Shown: positions 1 to 9,111 of the stretch, piece by piece
Numbering within the stretch: position 1 is the stretch's first letter
Layout of the letters: every line of letters starts with the position of its first letter
From: Prevotella sp.
GTDB taxonomy: Bacteria > Bacteroidota > Bacteroidia > Bacteroidales > Bacteroidaceae
Length of the DNA stretch: 64,000 nucleotides
Assembly (NCBI GenBank): GCA_017442825.1
Contig: JAFRYZ010000037.1
Span: 1 to 64,000, forward strand
Reading direction: 5' to 3'
Program-made: the position numbers and the translations under genes
Notes under the pieces: generated by a model
What the model saw: the letters and a program-made list of their open reading frames with translations, nothing else
Database searches by the model: none
Told to the model about the DNA's origin: nothing

Positions 1-398
1 CGTGGTTCCGCCATTCCGTCATCGCCGACCTCTTCCGACAGCTGGCACAGACCGACTACAAGGTCATCGTCACGACTGACCACGGCTCCATACGCTGCAC
101 GAGGCCTGTCAAGATTGTCGGCGACCGCAACACCAACACCAACCTGCGCTACAAGCTGGGCAAGAACCTGAGCTACAACGATAAGGACGTCTACGTCATC
201 CGCGAGCCGCAGAAGGCGCAGCTGCCCTCCCCCAACCTGTCGACGAGCTATGTCTTCGCCACTGGCGACGCCTTCTTCGCCTACCCCAACAACTACAACT
301 ACTACGTCTCCTATTATCGCGACACCTTCCAGCACGGCGGCATCTCGATGGAGGAGATGATTATTCCCATCGTCACACTGACAGGAAAGAAAAGATAG
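1..398 (+). CDS. porX: PorX-type response regulator, C-terminal fragment (5' end outside window)
   Basis: The frame beginning at base 3 is open to a TAG at 396-398 and gives 131 residues of a protein whose start lies before the window. It contains VTTDHG, a metal-ligand Asp/His pair typical of the alkaline-phosphatase superfamily fold, followed by a region ending in HGGISMEEMIIPIVTL, which matches the C-terminus of PglZ-domain proteins. In Bacteroidetes a CheY receiver fused to a PglZ domain is PorX, which with the kinase PorY regulates type IX secretion. Only the end of the PglZ domain is visible, so the receiver domain is inferred. The link fits the type IX sorting domains on secreted proteins later in the window. 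tsaE starts 36 bases downstream on the same strand. Confidence 0.8.
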   Translation, partial: WFRHSVIADLFRQLAQTDYKVIVTTDHGSIRCTRPVKIVGDRNTNTNLRYKLGKNLSYNDKDVYVIREPQKAQLPSPNLSTSYVFATGDAFFAYPNNYNYYVSYYRDTFQHGGISMEEMIIPIVTLTGKKR

Positions 399-434
399 AG
401 CTATTACAATTTACAGATTTTCGATTAACGATTT

Positions 435-845
435 ATGGAGATTACAATAACGGATATTGAGCACATCGGCGACGCAGCCCGCCAGTTTGTCGACGTCATC
501 GGCGACCACCGCGTATTTGCCTTCTACGGCAGCATGGGCGCCGGCAAGACCACCTTCATCAAGGCCATCTGCGAGCAGTTGGGTGTCGAGGACGTCATCA
601 CCTCGCCCACCTTTGCCATTGTCAACGAGTACGAGACCAACGACCGGCCCATCTTCCACTTCGACTTCTACCGCATCAAACGGTTGGAGGAGGTCTACGA
701 CATGGGCTACGAGGACTACTTCTACTCGGGCTCCATCTGCTTCATCGAGTGGCCGGAGCTGATTGAGGAACTCTTGCCCGACGATGCCGTCCGCGTCACC
801 ATCGCCGAGCAGCCTGACGGCTCGCGCACCGTCAGCATGGAATAA
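435..845 (+). CDS. tsaE: TsaE, ATPase for tRNA threonylcarbamoyladenosine (t6A) synthesis
   Basis: 136 residues, a normal TsaE length. A Walker A motif GSMGAGKT spans about residues 32-39, the family signature TSPTF follows near residue 57, and FIEWPE near residue 105 is the conserved Walker-B-side segment. TsaE is the ATPase that works with TsaB and TsaD to put threonylcarbamoyl on A37 of ANN-decoding tRNAs in the cytoplasm. The ATG at 435 is 36 bases after the porX stop, so the two are probably co-transcribed; this neighbour pair is common in Bacteroidetes. The gene ends in an A-rich stretch that is the T-run of a terminator read on the other strand for the convergent tRNA gene. Confidence 0.93.
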   Translation: MEITITDIEHIGDAARQFVDVIGDHRVFAFYGSMGAGKTTFIKAICEQLGVEDVITSPTFAIVNEYETNDRPIFHFDFYRIKRLEEVYDMGYEDYFYSGSICFIEWPELIEELLPDDAVRVTIAEQPDGSRTVSME

Positions 846-850
846 AAAAA

Positions 851-890
851 GAGAACTGCCAAGTGTTGAAACTCAACTACTTGGCAGCTC
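851..890 (-). terminator. Rho-independent terminator of tRNA-Gln
   Basis: The arms CTGCCAAGT (856-864) and ACTTGGCAG (879-887) pair perfectly, with an inner GTTGA/TCAAC extension. Read on the minus strand the hairpin is followed by a run of T (complement of 843-850), as expected for the end of the leftward tRNA transcript. On the plus strand it is followed only by CTCTTTC, so it could also weakly stop tsaE transcripts. Confidence 0.75.
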
Positions 891-896
891 TTTCAG

Positions 897-967
897 TTGG
901 GGTACTCGGACTCGAACCAAGAATGACAGGACCAGAATCTGTAGTGTTACCATTACACCATACCCCA
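897..967 (-). tRNA. tRNA-Gln (anticodon CTG)
   Basis: The minus strand folds as a tRNA: acceptor TGGGGTA pairs with TACCCCA, the D arm is GTGT/ACAC, the anticodon loop is TTCTGGT with anticodon CTG, and the T arm contains GGTTCGAGTCC. The discriminator base is A. CCA is not encoded, which is usual in Bacteroidetes. The lowest anticodon-stem pair is A-C, a mismatch also seen in other tRNA-Gln genes. It is convergent with tsaE, with a terminator between them and its own promoter at 1015-1045. Confidence 0.95.
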
Positions 968-1014
968 ATGTCTTTTGCACTACGAAGGAATGCCCTTCCG
1001 TTCGTTTTGCGGCG

Positions 1015-1045
1015 CAAAGGTAGTGTTTTTCCACAAACCTGCAAA
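1015..1045 (-). promoter_or_regulatory. Promoter of tRNA-Gln
   Basis: On the minus strand TTTG (1042-1045) is followed after exactly 19 bases by TACCTTTG (1015-1022). This is the Bacteroidetes -33/-7 arrangement and lies about 48 bases upstream of the tRNA 5' end. Confidence 0.75.
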
Positions 1046-1103
1046 GAAAAAGGCGACTTTTTTATAAAAAAACTCAAATAAAAGACCGTTTTAGGTTTTT
1101 TAT

Positions 1104-1134
1104 TTTGTACTTCGCGAGGTTTGGCGTAACTTTG
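1104..1134 (+). promoter_or_regulatory. Promoter of rsfS-ftsH-cdsA
   Basis: TTTG (1104-1107), a 19-base spacer and TAACTTTG (1127-1134) fit the Bacteroidetes -33/-7 consensus. The predicted start of transcription is near 1140, about 40 bases before rsfS. It is divergent from the tRNA-Gln promoter, with about 60 bases between the two. Confidence 0.75.
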
Positions 1135-1180
1135 CGGCATAATGTCGCGCAGGCATTGATTACCTTTTTATATATATTGA

Positions 1181-1540
1181 ATGGAAGAAGTAAGAAGATT
1201 AGTAGATACAATTATTGAGGGCATACAGGAAAAGAAAGGTTCAGACATCGTGGTGGCTGACCTTGATGGCATAGACGGCACTATCTGCCGCTATTTTGTC
1301 ATCTGTCAGGGCAACTCGCCCATGCAGGTGGAAGCCATTGCCGAGAGCGTAGGCGACTATGCCCGCGAGAAGGAGGGCGAGAAGCCCGTTCATGTGGTAG
1401 GACTGGAGAATGCCCAGTGGGTGGCGTTGGACTATGTCGATGTGATGGTCCACATCTTCATCCCTGAGCTTCGCAGCTACTACGACCTGGAGACGCTGTG
1501 GCAGGATGCCAAGATGGAAATCATACCCAATTTGGATTAA
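1181..1540 (+). CDS. rsfS: Ribosomal silencing factor RsfS
   Basis: 119 residues covering the whole RsfS/Iojap domain, with the family segments DIVVADLDG, CRYFVICQGNSPMQVEAIAESV and WVALDYVDVMVHIFIPELRSYYDLETLW. RsfS binds ribosomal protein uL14 and blocks joining of the 30S and 50S subunits when nutrients are short. It is the first gene after the promoter at 1104-1134, with ftsH 63 bases downstream; rsfS-ftsH-cdsA is a common Bacteroidetes order. The gap to ftsH contains TAATCGCGAAGCGC, which is similar to pieces found inside mutY and cls in this window. Confidence 0.95.
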   Translation: MEEVRRLVDTIIEGIQEKKGSDIVVADLDGIDGTICRYFVICQGNSPMQVEAIAESVGDYAREKEGEKPVHVVGLENAQWVALDYVDVMVHIFIPELRSYYDLETLWQDAKMEIIPNLD

Positions 1541-1603
1541 GAAGGTCTAAGGTCGTAATCGCGAAGCGCCTGCTGAGCAAGAAACTTGAAAGAATACAAA
1601 TAA

Positions 1604-3652
1604 ATGAATAATCAACCTCAAAACAACAACAATCCAAGGATGCCGAAGTTCAACATGAACTGGCTTTATATCCTTGTGTTGATTTCGCTGGCGGTGATGT
1701 TCTTTGCCGGCAACGACAGTCTGACGAACTCGTCGGCAAGTGTCAAGAAGGACTATACCACCTTTGTTGACTACGTGAACAAGGGCTATGCCGCCCGCGT
1801 CGTCGTCAACAAGAAGGCAAGCACCGCCAAGATGTACGTGAAACCAGAGTTCATCCGCGACGTCTTCAAGGCAAGTGCAAAGCAGGTAGGCACCGAACCC
1901 TTCATCAATGTGGAGATTGGTTCGGTGGACAATCTGGAGAATTTCCTGAACCAAGCCATGAAGGAGAAGAAGATAGGCAGCTACAGCTACGACAACCGTA
2001 GCGAAGACGGCTTCATGGACATTGTGCTGAGCTTCCTGCCGTGGATTATCTTCATCGTCATCTGGTTCTGGCTGATGAACAGGATGGGTGGCGGCGCCGG
2101 CGGTGGCGGCGGCATCTTCAACGTTGGCAAGTCGAAGGCAAAGCTCTATGAGAAGTCGTCCGACATGGGCATCACCTTCAAGGACGTAGCCGGTCAGGCG
2201 GGTGCCAAGCAGGAGGTGCAGGAGATTGTTGAATTCTTGAAGAATCCTCAGAAATATACCGACCTGGGAGGAAAGATACCCAAGGGCGCTTTGCTCGTCG
2301 GTCCTCCGGGAACGGGTAAGACACTGTTGGCAAAGGCTGTTGCCGGCGAAGCCGGTGTACCCTTCTTCTCGATGAGCGGCAGCGACTTCGTGGAGATGTT
2401 CGTGGGAGTCGGTGCCAGCCGCGTGCGCGACGTCTTCCACCAGGCAAAAGCCAAGTCGCCGTGTATCATCTTCATCGACGAGATTGACGCCGTGGGACGA
2501 GCCCGTTCAAAGAACCCTGCTATGGGTGGCAACGACGAGCGCGAGAACACGCTGAACGCCCTTTTGACAGAGATGGACGGCTTCGGCACCAACAGCGGTG
2601 TCATCGTCTTGGCAGCCACCAACCGTGTGGATATGCTCGACTCCGCCTTGCTGCGTGCCGGACGTTTCGACCGTCAGATTCACGTCGATTTGCCCGACCT
2701 GAGCGAGCGCAAAGCCATCTTCAACGTACACCTGCAAGGTAAGAAAATCGACAACACGGTAGATGTTGACCTTCTGTCGCGCCAGACCCCAGGATTCTCC
2801 GGTGCCGACATCGCCAATGTCTGCAACGAGGCAGCCCTCATCGCTGCCCGTCACAACAGCAAAGCCATCGGCAAGCAAGATTTCCTCGATGCCGTTGACC
2901 GCATCATCGGCGGACTGGAGAAGAAGACGAAGGTGATGACGGCAGAGGAGAAGCGCTCGATAGCCCTTCACGAAGCCGGTCATGCCACCATCTCATGGTT
3001 CTGCCGCTATGCCAACCCGCTCATCAAGGTCACCATCGTACCGCGCGGACAGGCGTTGGGTGCAGCCTGGTATCTGCCGGAAGAACGCCAGATCACGACC
3101 AAGGAGCAGATGCTTGACGAGATGTGCTCACTCTTGGGTGGCCGTGCTGCCGAGGAACTCTTCACCGGACATATCTCTACCGGTGCCATGAACGATCTTG
3201 AACGTGCCACGAAGAGTGCTTACGGCATGATTGCCTATGCCGGCATGAGCGAGAAGTTGCCCAACATCTGCTATTACAACAACCAGGAATATCAGTTCAC
3301 CCGTCCCTACTCGGAGACAACAGCCAAGATTATGGACGACGAGGTGCTGAAGATGATCAACGAACAATATGCCCGCGCCAAGGAAATCCTGACCGAACAC
3401 AAAGAAGGTCACAACGAACTGGCAGAGCTGCTCATCTCGCGCGAGGTCATCTTCGCAGAGGATGTTGAACGCATTTTCGGCAAACGCCCGTGGGTAAGCC
3501 GTTCGCAGGAAATCATGGAGGCTAACGCCGAGGCTGAGAAGTCTGAAGAGCCGAAGCTGGAGGATATGCCGGAAGAGGTACGAAAGGCTCAGGCGGAGTT
3601 TGAGAAAGGTAACCAATCGGAAAAAACAGAAGAAGCAGAAAAATCAGAGTAA
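1604..3652 (+). CDS. ftsH: ATP-dependent zinc metalloprotease FtsH
   Basis: 682 residues. The N-terminus has a membrane segment near residues 15-33, a periplasmic FtsH extracellular domain, and a second membrane segment near 140-160 ending in a Gly-rich stretch. The AAA+ domain has Walker A GPPGTGKT at about residue 232, Walker B IIFIDEID, and the second-region-of-homology RAGRFDR. The zinc site HEAGH is at about residue 456. FtsH is the hexameric inner-membrane protease that degrades misfolded membrane proteins and selected regulators. The acidic C-terminal tail (rich in EKSE) runs into a 9-bp tandem repeat that contains the stop codon. That tail is probably the least conserved part of the protein. 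Confidence 0.98.
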   Translation: MNNQPQNNNNPRMPKFNMNWLYILVLISLAVMFFAGNDSLTNSSASVKKDYTTFVDYVNKGYAARVVVNKKASTAKMYVKPEFIRDVFKASAKQVGTEPFINVEIGSVDNLENFLNQAMKEKKIGSYSYDNRSEDGFMDIVLSFLPWIIFIVIWFWLMNRMGGGAGGGGGIFNVGKSKAKLYEKSSDMGITFKDVAGQAGAKQEVQEIVEFLKNPQKYTDLGGKIPKGALLVGPPGTGKTLLAKAVAGEAGVPFFSMSGSDFVEMFVGVGASRVRDVFHQAKAKSPCIIFIDEIDAVGRARSKNPAMGGNDERENTLNALLTEMDGFGTNSGVIVLAATNRVDMLDSALLRAGRFDRQIHVDLPDLSERKAIFNVHLQGKKIDNTVDVDLLSRQTPGFSGADIANVCNEAALIAARHNSKAIGKQDFLDAVDRIIGGLEKKTKVMTAEEKRSIALHEAGHATISWFCRYANPLIKVTIVPRGQALGAAWYLPEERQITTKEQMLDEMCSLLGGRAAEELFTGHISTGAMNDLERATKSAYGMIAYAGMSEKLPNICYYNNQEYQFTRPYSETTAKIMDDEVLKMINEQYARAKEILTEHKEGHNELAELLISREVIFAEDVERIFGKRPWVSRSQEIMEANAEAEKSEEPKLEDMPEEVRKAQAEFEKGNQSEKTEEAEKSE

Positions 3653-3733
3653 TCAGAGGATTCGGAATAATCGGAGTAATCGGATTATTCAGAGTAATCA
3701 GATTATTCAGAGTAATCAGAAAAAAAATCAGAA
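3640..3733. repeat. 9-bp tandem array, AATCGGAGT type (family A)
   Basis: About ten units of period 9 (AATCGGAGT, AATCGGATT, ATTCAGAGT, AATCAGATT and similar) begin at the end of ftsH, include its stop codon, and fill the gap to cdsA. The same unit recurs inside mutY at 53964-54050, where it is translated. Confidence 0.85.
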
Positions 3734-3739
3734 AACCCA

Positions 3740-4633
3740 ATGAGTGAGAAAATGAAGAACTTCATCACACGCACCATCTTTGGAATCTTGTTTGTCATCA
3801 TCATGGTGGGTGGCATCATCTGGCGTCCCGATTCCTTTATCCTGTTGTTCGCCATCATCACAGGGCTTGCCTTGTGGGAATATACAGGATTGGTCAACGA
3901 CATCAAAGGTGTGCAGGTCAACCGTTTCATCTCCACGGTGGCAGGTGTCTATTTCTTCTTTGCCGTAGCTGCTTGGTGTACGGGCATCGCCGAAGGTTTC
4001 ATTGCTTTCGTGCCTTATATCCTCACGATGCTCTACCTCATCATCAGCGAACTGTTTCTCAAACAAGAGAACCCTATCAACAACTGGGCTTACACCATGT
4101 TGGGACAGATGTATATCACCCTACCCTTCTCACTCATCAACCTACTGGCATTCAGTGTCACCAGCGAAACAAATCCAGCCTATAACTGGTTGCTGCCGCT
4201 GAGCATCTTCATCTTTCTCTGGGCTAACGACACCGGTGCCTATTGCATCGGTTCCCTCTTGGGCAGACACAAACTGTTCCCGCGCGTCAGTCCGGGAAAG
4301 AGTTGGGAAGGCAGCATCGGCGGAGCTGTTCTCGTGATGATTGTAGCTTATGCCATCGGATATATCAACAACATGACACTTTATGATGCAGAAAACCAAC
4401 CGACACTGTTTTCTGCCACACAGAGTATTGCCGAATGGATGGGCCTGGGACTCGTGGTGGTGGTGTTCGGAACCTTGGGCGACTTGGTAGAAAGTCTGTT
4501 CAAGCGCACCCTCGGCATCAAGGACAGCGGTAACATCCTGCCTGGTCACGGGGGTATGCTCGACCGCTTCGACTCGTCGTTGATGGCGATTCCCGCTGCC
4601 GTCATCTACCTCTATACGTTGGCGGCTGTCTGA
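3740..4633 (+). CDS. cdsA: Phosphatidate cytidylyltransferase (CDP-diglyceride synthase)
   Basis: 297 residues, rich in hydrophobic segments, about eight membrane spans. The C-terminal family signature is clear: SLFKRTLGIKDSG followed by LPGHGGMLDRFDS, which contains the metal-binding Asp residues. CdsA makes CDP-diacylglycerol from phosphatidic acid and CTP in the inner membrane, the precursor for phosphatidylethanolamine, phosphatidylglycerol and cardiolipin (a cardiolipin synthase gene lies at 33.4 kb). It is the last gene of the rsfS-ftsH-cdsA run. Its last 22 bases overlap the end of convergent lpxB, with no terminator hairpin between them. Confidence 0.96.
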   Translation: MSEKMKNFITRTIFGILFVIIMVGGIIWRPDSFILLFAIITGLALWEYTGLVNDIKGVQVNRFISTVAGVYFFFAVAAWCTGIAEGFIAFVPYILTMLYLIISELFLKQENPINNWAYTMLGQMYITLPFSLINLLAFSVTSETNPAYNWLLPLSIFIFLWANDTGAYCIGSLLGRHKLFPRVSPGKSWEGSIGGAVLVMIVAYAIGYINNMTLYDAENQPTLFSATQSIAEWMGLGLVVVVFGTLGDLVESLFKRTLGIKDSGNILPGHGGMLDRFDSSLMAIPAAVIYLYTLAAV

Positions 4634-5781
4634 GGGTTGAGCAGTTGTATCATGATGCGGGCAGCATTGTCAGGAGCTAGCGCATGGCCTAATCGTTCGC
4701 GGACAGAAGCATAGTTGCTGAGCATCTTTTCTCTGCCTGGTTGTCCGGGCAGAATCTGGTAGAGCGCATTGGCAATAGCATAGACACTGAAGCGGTCGGC
4801 AAACAGTTCCGACACAATCTCCTTGTTGCCAATCAGGTTGACCAGCGAAATATAATCCACCTTCAGAATATGATTGAAACCCAAGCGACATAACTTGGGC
4901 AACGGTGTTTCGTAGCAGACCACCTGCGGAACATTGAACAAAGCCGTTTCCAAGGTTGCCGTACCACTGGTCACCAATGCCGCCGTAGCGTTCGACAACA
5001 AAGCGTAGGTCTGGTCTTTCACAAGTTTTACGCGCGTTCCCTTGATGAACTTCTCATAATAGGCATCGTCTATCGACGGGGCTCCTGCCAACACCAGCTG
5101 GTAGTCTTTGAAACGCTTCGCGGCTTCTATCATTGCCGGCAAGTTATCTCTGATTTCCTGCTTGCGGCTACCCGCCAACAAGGCGATAATGGGACGACGG
5201 TCCAACGTGCTGCCGACATGCAGCCGCGAGACAAAATCACCGAACGACTCCTGATAGGAAGCCTGGAACGATGCCACCTCTTCTACCGTAGGATTGCCGA
5301 CATAGTGTATGGGATAGCGGTGCCTCTTCTCATAGAAATCTTTTTCAAACGGGAGAATGGAGAACATCTCCTTCACGTCGCGCTTGATGTTCTTGATGCG
5401 CCACTCCTTCCATGCCCATATCTTGGGGGAGATATAGTAATAGACGGGAATACGCTTGACCTGCTTGCCCAGGAATTTCGCTATCTTCAGGTTGAAGCCC
5501 GGATAATCCACCAGGATGACCACATCGGGGTTCCACTTCATGATGTCTTCCTTGCACATCTTCATATTCTTGAAAATCGTGTTCAAGTGCAACAACACCG
5601 GCACGAAACCCATATACGCCAAATCCTTGTAATGCTTCACACACACACCACCGACAGCCTTCATGGCATCGCCGCCAAAGAAACGAAAGTCAGCCGAGGC
5701 ATCATAGACTTTCAGCGCCTGCATCAGTCTTGACGCATGCAGGTCGCCACTCGCCTCTCCTACTATGATGTAATATTTCAT
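4612..5781 (-). CDS. lpxB: Lipid-A-disaccharide synthase LpxB
   Basis: 389 residues, normal LpxB length. The N-terminus YYIIVGEASGDLHASRLM is diagnostic. Further family motifs are YYISPKIWAWKEWRIKNIK and YVGNP near the middle, and LVTSGTATLETALFNVPQVVCYE in the C-terminal sugar-nucleotide half. LpxB is a GT19 glycosyltransferase that joins UDP-diacylglucosamine and lipid X to make the lipid A disaccharide at the inner membrane. The gene follows surE by 20 bases and is probably co-transcribed with it, as is common in Bacteroidetes. Its 3' end overlaps cdsA tail to tail. Confidence 0.97.
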   Translation of the reverse strand: MKYYIIVGEASGDLHASRLMQALKVYDASADFRFFGGDAMKAVGGVCVKHYKDLAYMGFVPVLLHLNTIFKNMKMCKEDIMKWNPDVVILVDYPGFNLKIAKFLGKQVKRIPVYYYISPKIWAWKEWRIKNIKRDVKEMFSILPFEKDFYEKRHRYPIHYVGNPTVEEVASFQASYQESFGDFVSRLHVGSTLDRRPIIALLAGSRKQEIRDNLPAMIEAAKRFKDYQLVLAGAPSIDDAYYEKFIKGTRVKLVKDQTYALLSNATAALVTSGTATLETALFNVPQVVCYETPLPKLCRLGFNHILKVDYISLVNLIGNKEIVSELFADRFSVYAIANALYQILPGQPGREKMLSNYASVRERLGHALAPDNAARIMIQLLNPQTAANV

Positions 5782-5801
5782 GCTATAGACAAATCTTCAA
5801 C

Positions 5802-6578
5802 TCACTCTTCCCACCCTTTCATCTGTTCCAATGTCTTGTACGAGGTGACGTCCATCTGTGTCGGAGTGACACAAACGTAGCCGTTAGCCAATGCCCAACG
5901 GTCGTTGTCAGTGGCATCAGGTTCATCGTTCCGATACTTGCCCGTCATCCAATAGTAATCATAGCCGTGCGGATGACGCTCTTTCACCACCTCGTTGATC
6001 CAGCTTCCATAGCCCATTCGGCACACCTTCAGTCCTGCGAAATTCGTCACCTTCGGGAAGTTCACGTTCAGGCAGACACCTTTCGGCAGTCCCTCTTCCA
6101 ACACGCGGGCTACAATCTTGCGCACATAGCGGCGCAGATACGACAGGTTGGCATCGGGATTATAGTCGCACGACGAGAAGGCTATCGACGGGATGTACTT
6201 CAGGCAGCCCTCCATTGCCACACCCATCGTACCGCTGTAGTGCGTGTTCACCGTGGAGTTGTCGCCGTGGTTGATGCCACCGATAATCAGGTCGGGCCAC
6301 CGATCTGCCATCAGTTGGTCGAGGGCTAGCTTCACGCAATCGACAGGCGTACCCGTACACGACCACACCTCGGCACCGGCAATGTCTTTCCGACGCTTCA
6401 GATATAGTGGTGTCGTTGCCGAGAAGGCACAGGCGAAGCCTGAACGGGCTGCCTCTGGAGCAACGACAAGGATGTCTGCCATGTCGCTGAGAAATTCGCA
6501 AAGGTAACGAAGACCGCCGGAATGGTAGCCGTCATCGTTGGAAATCAATATCAATGGTTTTTTCTTTTCGTCATTCAT
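5802..6578 (-). CDS. surE: 5'/3'-nucleotidase SurE
   Basis: 258 residues from the ATG at 6578. The reading frame extends upstream to a TTG, but a TATTTTTG -7 element on the minus strand falls just before that point, so the ATG giving MNDEKKKPLILISNDDGY is preferred. The SNDDGY metal-binding motif, GGINHGDNS and HYSGTMGVAMEG are all SurE signatures. SurE is a divalent-metal nucleotidase acting on nucleoside monophosphates, associated with stress survival. It is divergent from parA with about 110 bases between, and lpxB starts 20 bases downstream. Confidence 0.95.
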   Translation of the reverse strand: MNDEKKKPLILISNDDGYHSGGLRYLCEFLSDMADILVVAPEAARSGFACAFSATTPLYLKRRKDIAGAEVWSCTGTPVDCVKLALDQLMADRWPDLIIGGINHGDNSTVNTHYSGTMGVAMEGCLKYIPSIAFSSCDYNPDANLSYLRRYVRKIVARVLEEGLPKGVCLNVNFPKVTNFAGLKVCRMGYGSWINEVVKERHPHGYDYYWMTGKYRNDEPDATDNDRWALANGYVCVTPTQMDVTSYKTLEQMKGWEE

Positions 6579-6648
6579 AAGTTCATACAAATTTGCCCAC
6601 AAAAATACGAAAAAAGGTTTAAATGCACGTCATCTCAAATAAAATTCG

Positions 6649-6656
6649 TAATTTTG
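6649..6656 (+). promoter_or_regulatory. -7 element of the parA operon
   Basis: TAATTTTG fits the TAnnTTTG consensus and lies 32 bases before the parA ATG. No convincing TTTG is seen at the -33 distance, so confidence is moderate. Confidence 0.5.
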
Positions 6657-6688
6657 TCCCCTAATATTCTTTAATAAGTAAGACTAAA

Positions 6689-7459
6689 ATGGGAAAAATC
6701 ATCGCATTAGCGAACCAAAAAGGCGGTGTTGGAAAGACGACAACCTCTATCAACCTCGCAGCATCGCTGGCAACGCTGGAGAAAACCGTGTTGGTAATCG
6801 ATGCCGACCCACAGGCAAACGCCTCGAGCGGACTGGGGGTAAACATCAAGGAGGTGGACTGCTCGCTCTACGAATGCATCATCAACCACGCCGATGTGCG
6901 TGACGCCATCTATACCACGGACATAGACGGACTTGACATCATACCCAGCCACATCGACTTGGTGGGTGCCGAAATTGAGATGCTGAACCTTCGAAACCGC
7001 GAAAAGATAGTAGATAAACTGCTGGCTCCTATCCGTGACGAATACGACTACATCCTCATCGACTGTTCTCCGTCGCTCGGTCTGATTACCGTCAACGCAC
7101 TGACGGCTGCCGACTCGGTCATCATTCCTGTGCAATGTGAGTACTTTGCATTGGAAGGAATCAGCAAACTGTTGAACACCATCAAAATCATCAAGAGCAA
7201 ACTGAATCCGAAGCTGGAGATTGAAGGTTTCCTGCTGACGATGTACGACTCACGCCTGCGCCTTGCCAACCAGATTTACGACGAGGTGAAGCGCCACTTC
7301 CAGGAACTGGTGTTCAAGACCGTCATCCAGCGCAACGTGAAACTCAGCGAAAGTCCGAGCCACGGACTGCCCGTCATCCTTTACGATGCCGACTCCAGAG
7401 GAGCACAGAACCACCTGGCGTTGGCTAAGGAGATTATTAATAAGGAAAAGAAAGCTTAA
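6689..7459 (+). CDS. parA: Chromosome-partitioning ATPase ParA (Soj family)
   Basis: 256 residues. The deviant Walker A KGGVGKTT is at residues 11-18, followed by VIDADPQANASSGLG and the Walker B region DYILIDCSPSLGLIT. These are ParA/Soj signatures. ParA dimerises with ATP on DNA and, together with ParB bound at parS, segregates replicated origins. parB follows after 3 bases. The pair next to DUF5683, MltD and RelA/SpoT is a conserved chromosomal arrangement in Bacteroidetes, so this is the chromosomal rather than a plasmid system. Confidence 0.97.
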   Translation: MGKIIALANQKGGVGKTTTSINLAASLATLEKTVLVIDADPQANASSGLGVNIKEVDCSLYECIINHADVRDAIYTTDIDGLDIIPSHIDLVGAEIEMLNLRNREKIVDKLLAPIRDEYDYILIDCSPSLGLITVNALTAADSVIIPVQCEYFALEGISKLLNTIKIIKSKLNPKLEIEGFLLTMYDSRLRLANQIYDEVKRHFQELVFKTVIQRNVKLSESPSHGLPVILYDADSRGAQNHLALAKEIINKEKKA

Positions 7460-7462
7460 ACA

Positions 7463-8371
7463 ATGGCCGTAAAAAAGAAATATAGCAAAAGTACGAAGAC
7501 GACGGCATTAGGTCGTGGACTCGACGCATTGATTTCCACCGATGACGTCAGCACACAGGGTAGCTCCACCATCAACGAGATACCCCTCAGTCAGATAGAA
7601 GCCAACCCCAACCAGCCGCGACGCGAGTTTGACCAGGCGGCATTAGAGGAACTGGCACACAGCATCCAACAGTTGGGTATCGTACAACCCATCACCCTCC
7701 GCCAGATGGAGGACGGAAAATACCAGATTATTGCCGGCGAACGCCGCTGGCGCGCATCACAGTTGGCAGGTCTGACTGCTATCCCTGCCTATATCCGCAC
7801 CATCAACGACGAGAATGTCATGGAAATGGCTCTCGTGGAGAACATCCAGCGTGAAGACCTGAATGCCATAGAGATAGCCTTGGCTTACGAACACTTGTTG
7901 GAGAAGAGCGGCATGACGCAGGAGAAGGTAAGTGAGCGCGTAGGCAAGAGCCGCGCTGCCATTGCCAACTACCTGCGACTGCTGAAGCTGCCGGCTCAGG
8001 TGCAGATGGCATTACAGAAGAAGGAAATCGACATGGGACATGCCCGTGCGCTCCTATCCCTTGCCAGTCCCTCCCTTCAGTTGAAACTGTTCAAGGAAAT
8101 CTACAAAAACGGCTATTCCGTGCGCAAGGTGGAAGAACTCTGCCACCAGCTGAACAACGGCGAGGACATCCAGACAGCCAAGAAGGTCATTGCTACAAAG
8201 GCAAAGCTGCCCGAAGAGTTCAACCTGCTGAAAAACCAGTTGTCGAAATTCTTCGACACTAAGGTTCAGATGAGTTGCAACGCACAAGGAAAAGGAAAAA
8301 TCAGTATTCCTTTTGCTTCGGAAGAAGAACTGGAACATATCATGAACGTTTTCGACCGACTGAAATCATAA
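7463..8371 (+). CDS. parB: Chromosome-partitioning protein ParB
   Basis: 302 residues. The N-terminal ParB/Srx domain contains GRGLDALIS, the arginine motif NPNQPRREFD and the nucleotide-binding GERRWRAS; recent work on the family shows that CTP is bound here. A helix-turn-helix follows (MTQEKVSERVGKSRAAIANYLRLLKLP), then the linker and a short C-terminal dimerisation region. It binds parS sites and spreads on DNA. No clear parS 16-mer was noticed nearby. parA ends 3 bases before it and the next gene begins 7 bases after it. Confidence 0.96.
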   Translation: MAVKKKYSKSTKTTALGRGLDALISTDDVSTQGSSTINEIPLSQIEANPNQPRREFDQAALEELAHSIQQLGIVQPITLRQMEDGKYQIIAGERRWRASQLAGLTAIPAYIRTINDENVMEMALVENIQREDLNAIEIALAYEHLLEKSGMTQEKVSERVGKSRAAIANYLRLLKLPAQVQMALQKKEIDMGHARALLSLASPSLQLKLFKEIYKNGYSVRKVEELCHQLNNGEDIQTAKKVIATKAKLPEEFNLLKNQLSKFFDTKVQMSCNAQGKGKISIPFASEEELEHIMNVFDRLKS

Positions 8372-8378
8372 GACGGCA

Positions 8379-9101
8379 GTGAAGAGACCAATCAGACATA
8401 TCGTCAGAAACCTCATCATGACGGCAGCACTGTTGCTGGCTGGAACAGGATGCGCCACGGCACAGGAGTTTGTCGAGGACGACTCGCTGTTCATTGCCAA
8501 GCCCCTCCTCATTCCAGGAGAAGACAGTGCCATGATTGTCGCTATGGCCGACACGACTCTTCAGAAGAAACAAAACAGCAAAAAAGACTGGTCGAAATGG
8601 CGACCGGATGCCAAACGTGCCCTGTGGCTGGCATTGGTCATTCCAGGCGGCGGACAAATCTACAACCGAAAATACTGGAAACTGCCCATCTTCTACGGCG
8701 GAGTTGTCGGATGCATCTATGCCCTGACCTGGAACAACCAGATGTACCACGACTATTCGCAGGCCTACATCGACATTTCGGACAACGATCCGAACACCCA
8801 AAGCTACAGCCAGTTCCTGCATCTCGGCAAAGTCATCGACGACAGCAATAAGGACTATTACCAAGACCTGTTCCGAAAGCGTAAAGACCGTTACCGCCGC
8901 TACCGTGACCTCAGCATCTTTGCCCTGATAGGCATTTATGCCCTTTCGGTCATCGATGCTTATGTGGACGCCTCCCTCTCGGAGTTCGACATCACCGATG
9001 ACCTCAGCCTGCGGGTGGCACCAACCATCATCAGCGACAAGAACTCGCGCAACCCGATGAAGCCATCGGGTATCGGCATAGGATGCAGTTTGAAATTCTA
9101 A
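8379..9101 (+). CDS. DUF5683 membrane protein
   Basis: 240 residues starting at GTG 8379, 7 bases after parB; an ATG at 8418 would remove part of the signal peptide and is less likely. The N-terminus is a signal sequence ending near CATAQ. Later come ALWLALVIPGGGQIYNRKYWKLPIFYGG, the DUF5683 core, a hydrophobic segment at about residues 105-120 and a second near 180-200. The family is found in Bacteroidetes between parB and the MltD-like gene, and its biochemical role is not known. It probably sits in the cell envelope. The C-terminus ends in a short beta-rich tail finishing in Phe, as in some outer-membrane proteins. Confidence 0.85.
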   Translation: MKRPIRHIVRNLIMTAALLLAGTGCATAQEFVEDDSLFIAKPLLIPGEDSAMIVAMADTTLQKKQNSKKDWSKWRPDAKRALWLALVIPGGGQIYNRKYWKLPIFYGGVVGCIYALTWNNQMYHDYSQAYIDISDNDPNTQSYSQFLHLGKVIDDSNKDYYQDLFRKRKDRYRRYRDLSIFALIGIYALSVIDAYVDASLSEFDITDDLSLRVAPTIISDKNSRNPMKPSGIGIGCSLKF

Positions 9102-9111
9102 CCACTTCAGC

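Noticed and set aside
6579-6602. TTG start of surE adding eight residues
   Set aside because: A -7 promoter element lies right before it and the family begins at MNDEKKKPLILISNDDGY.
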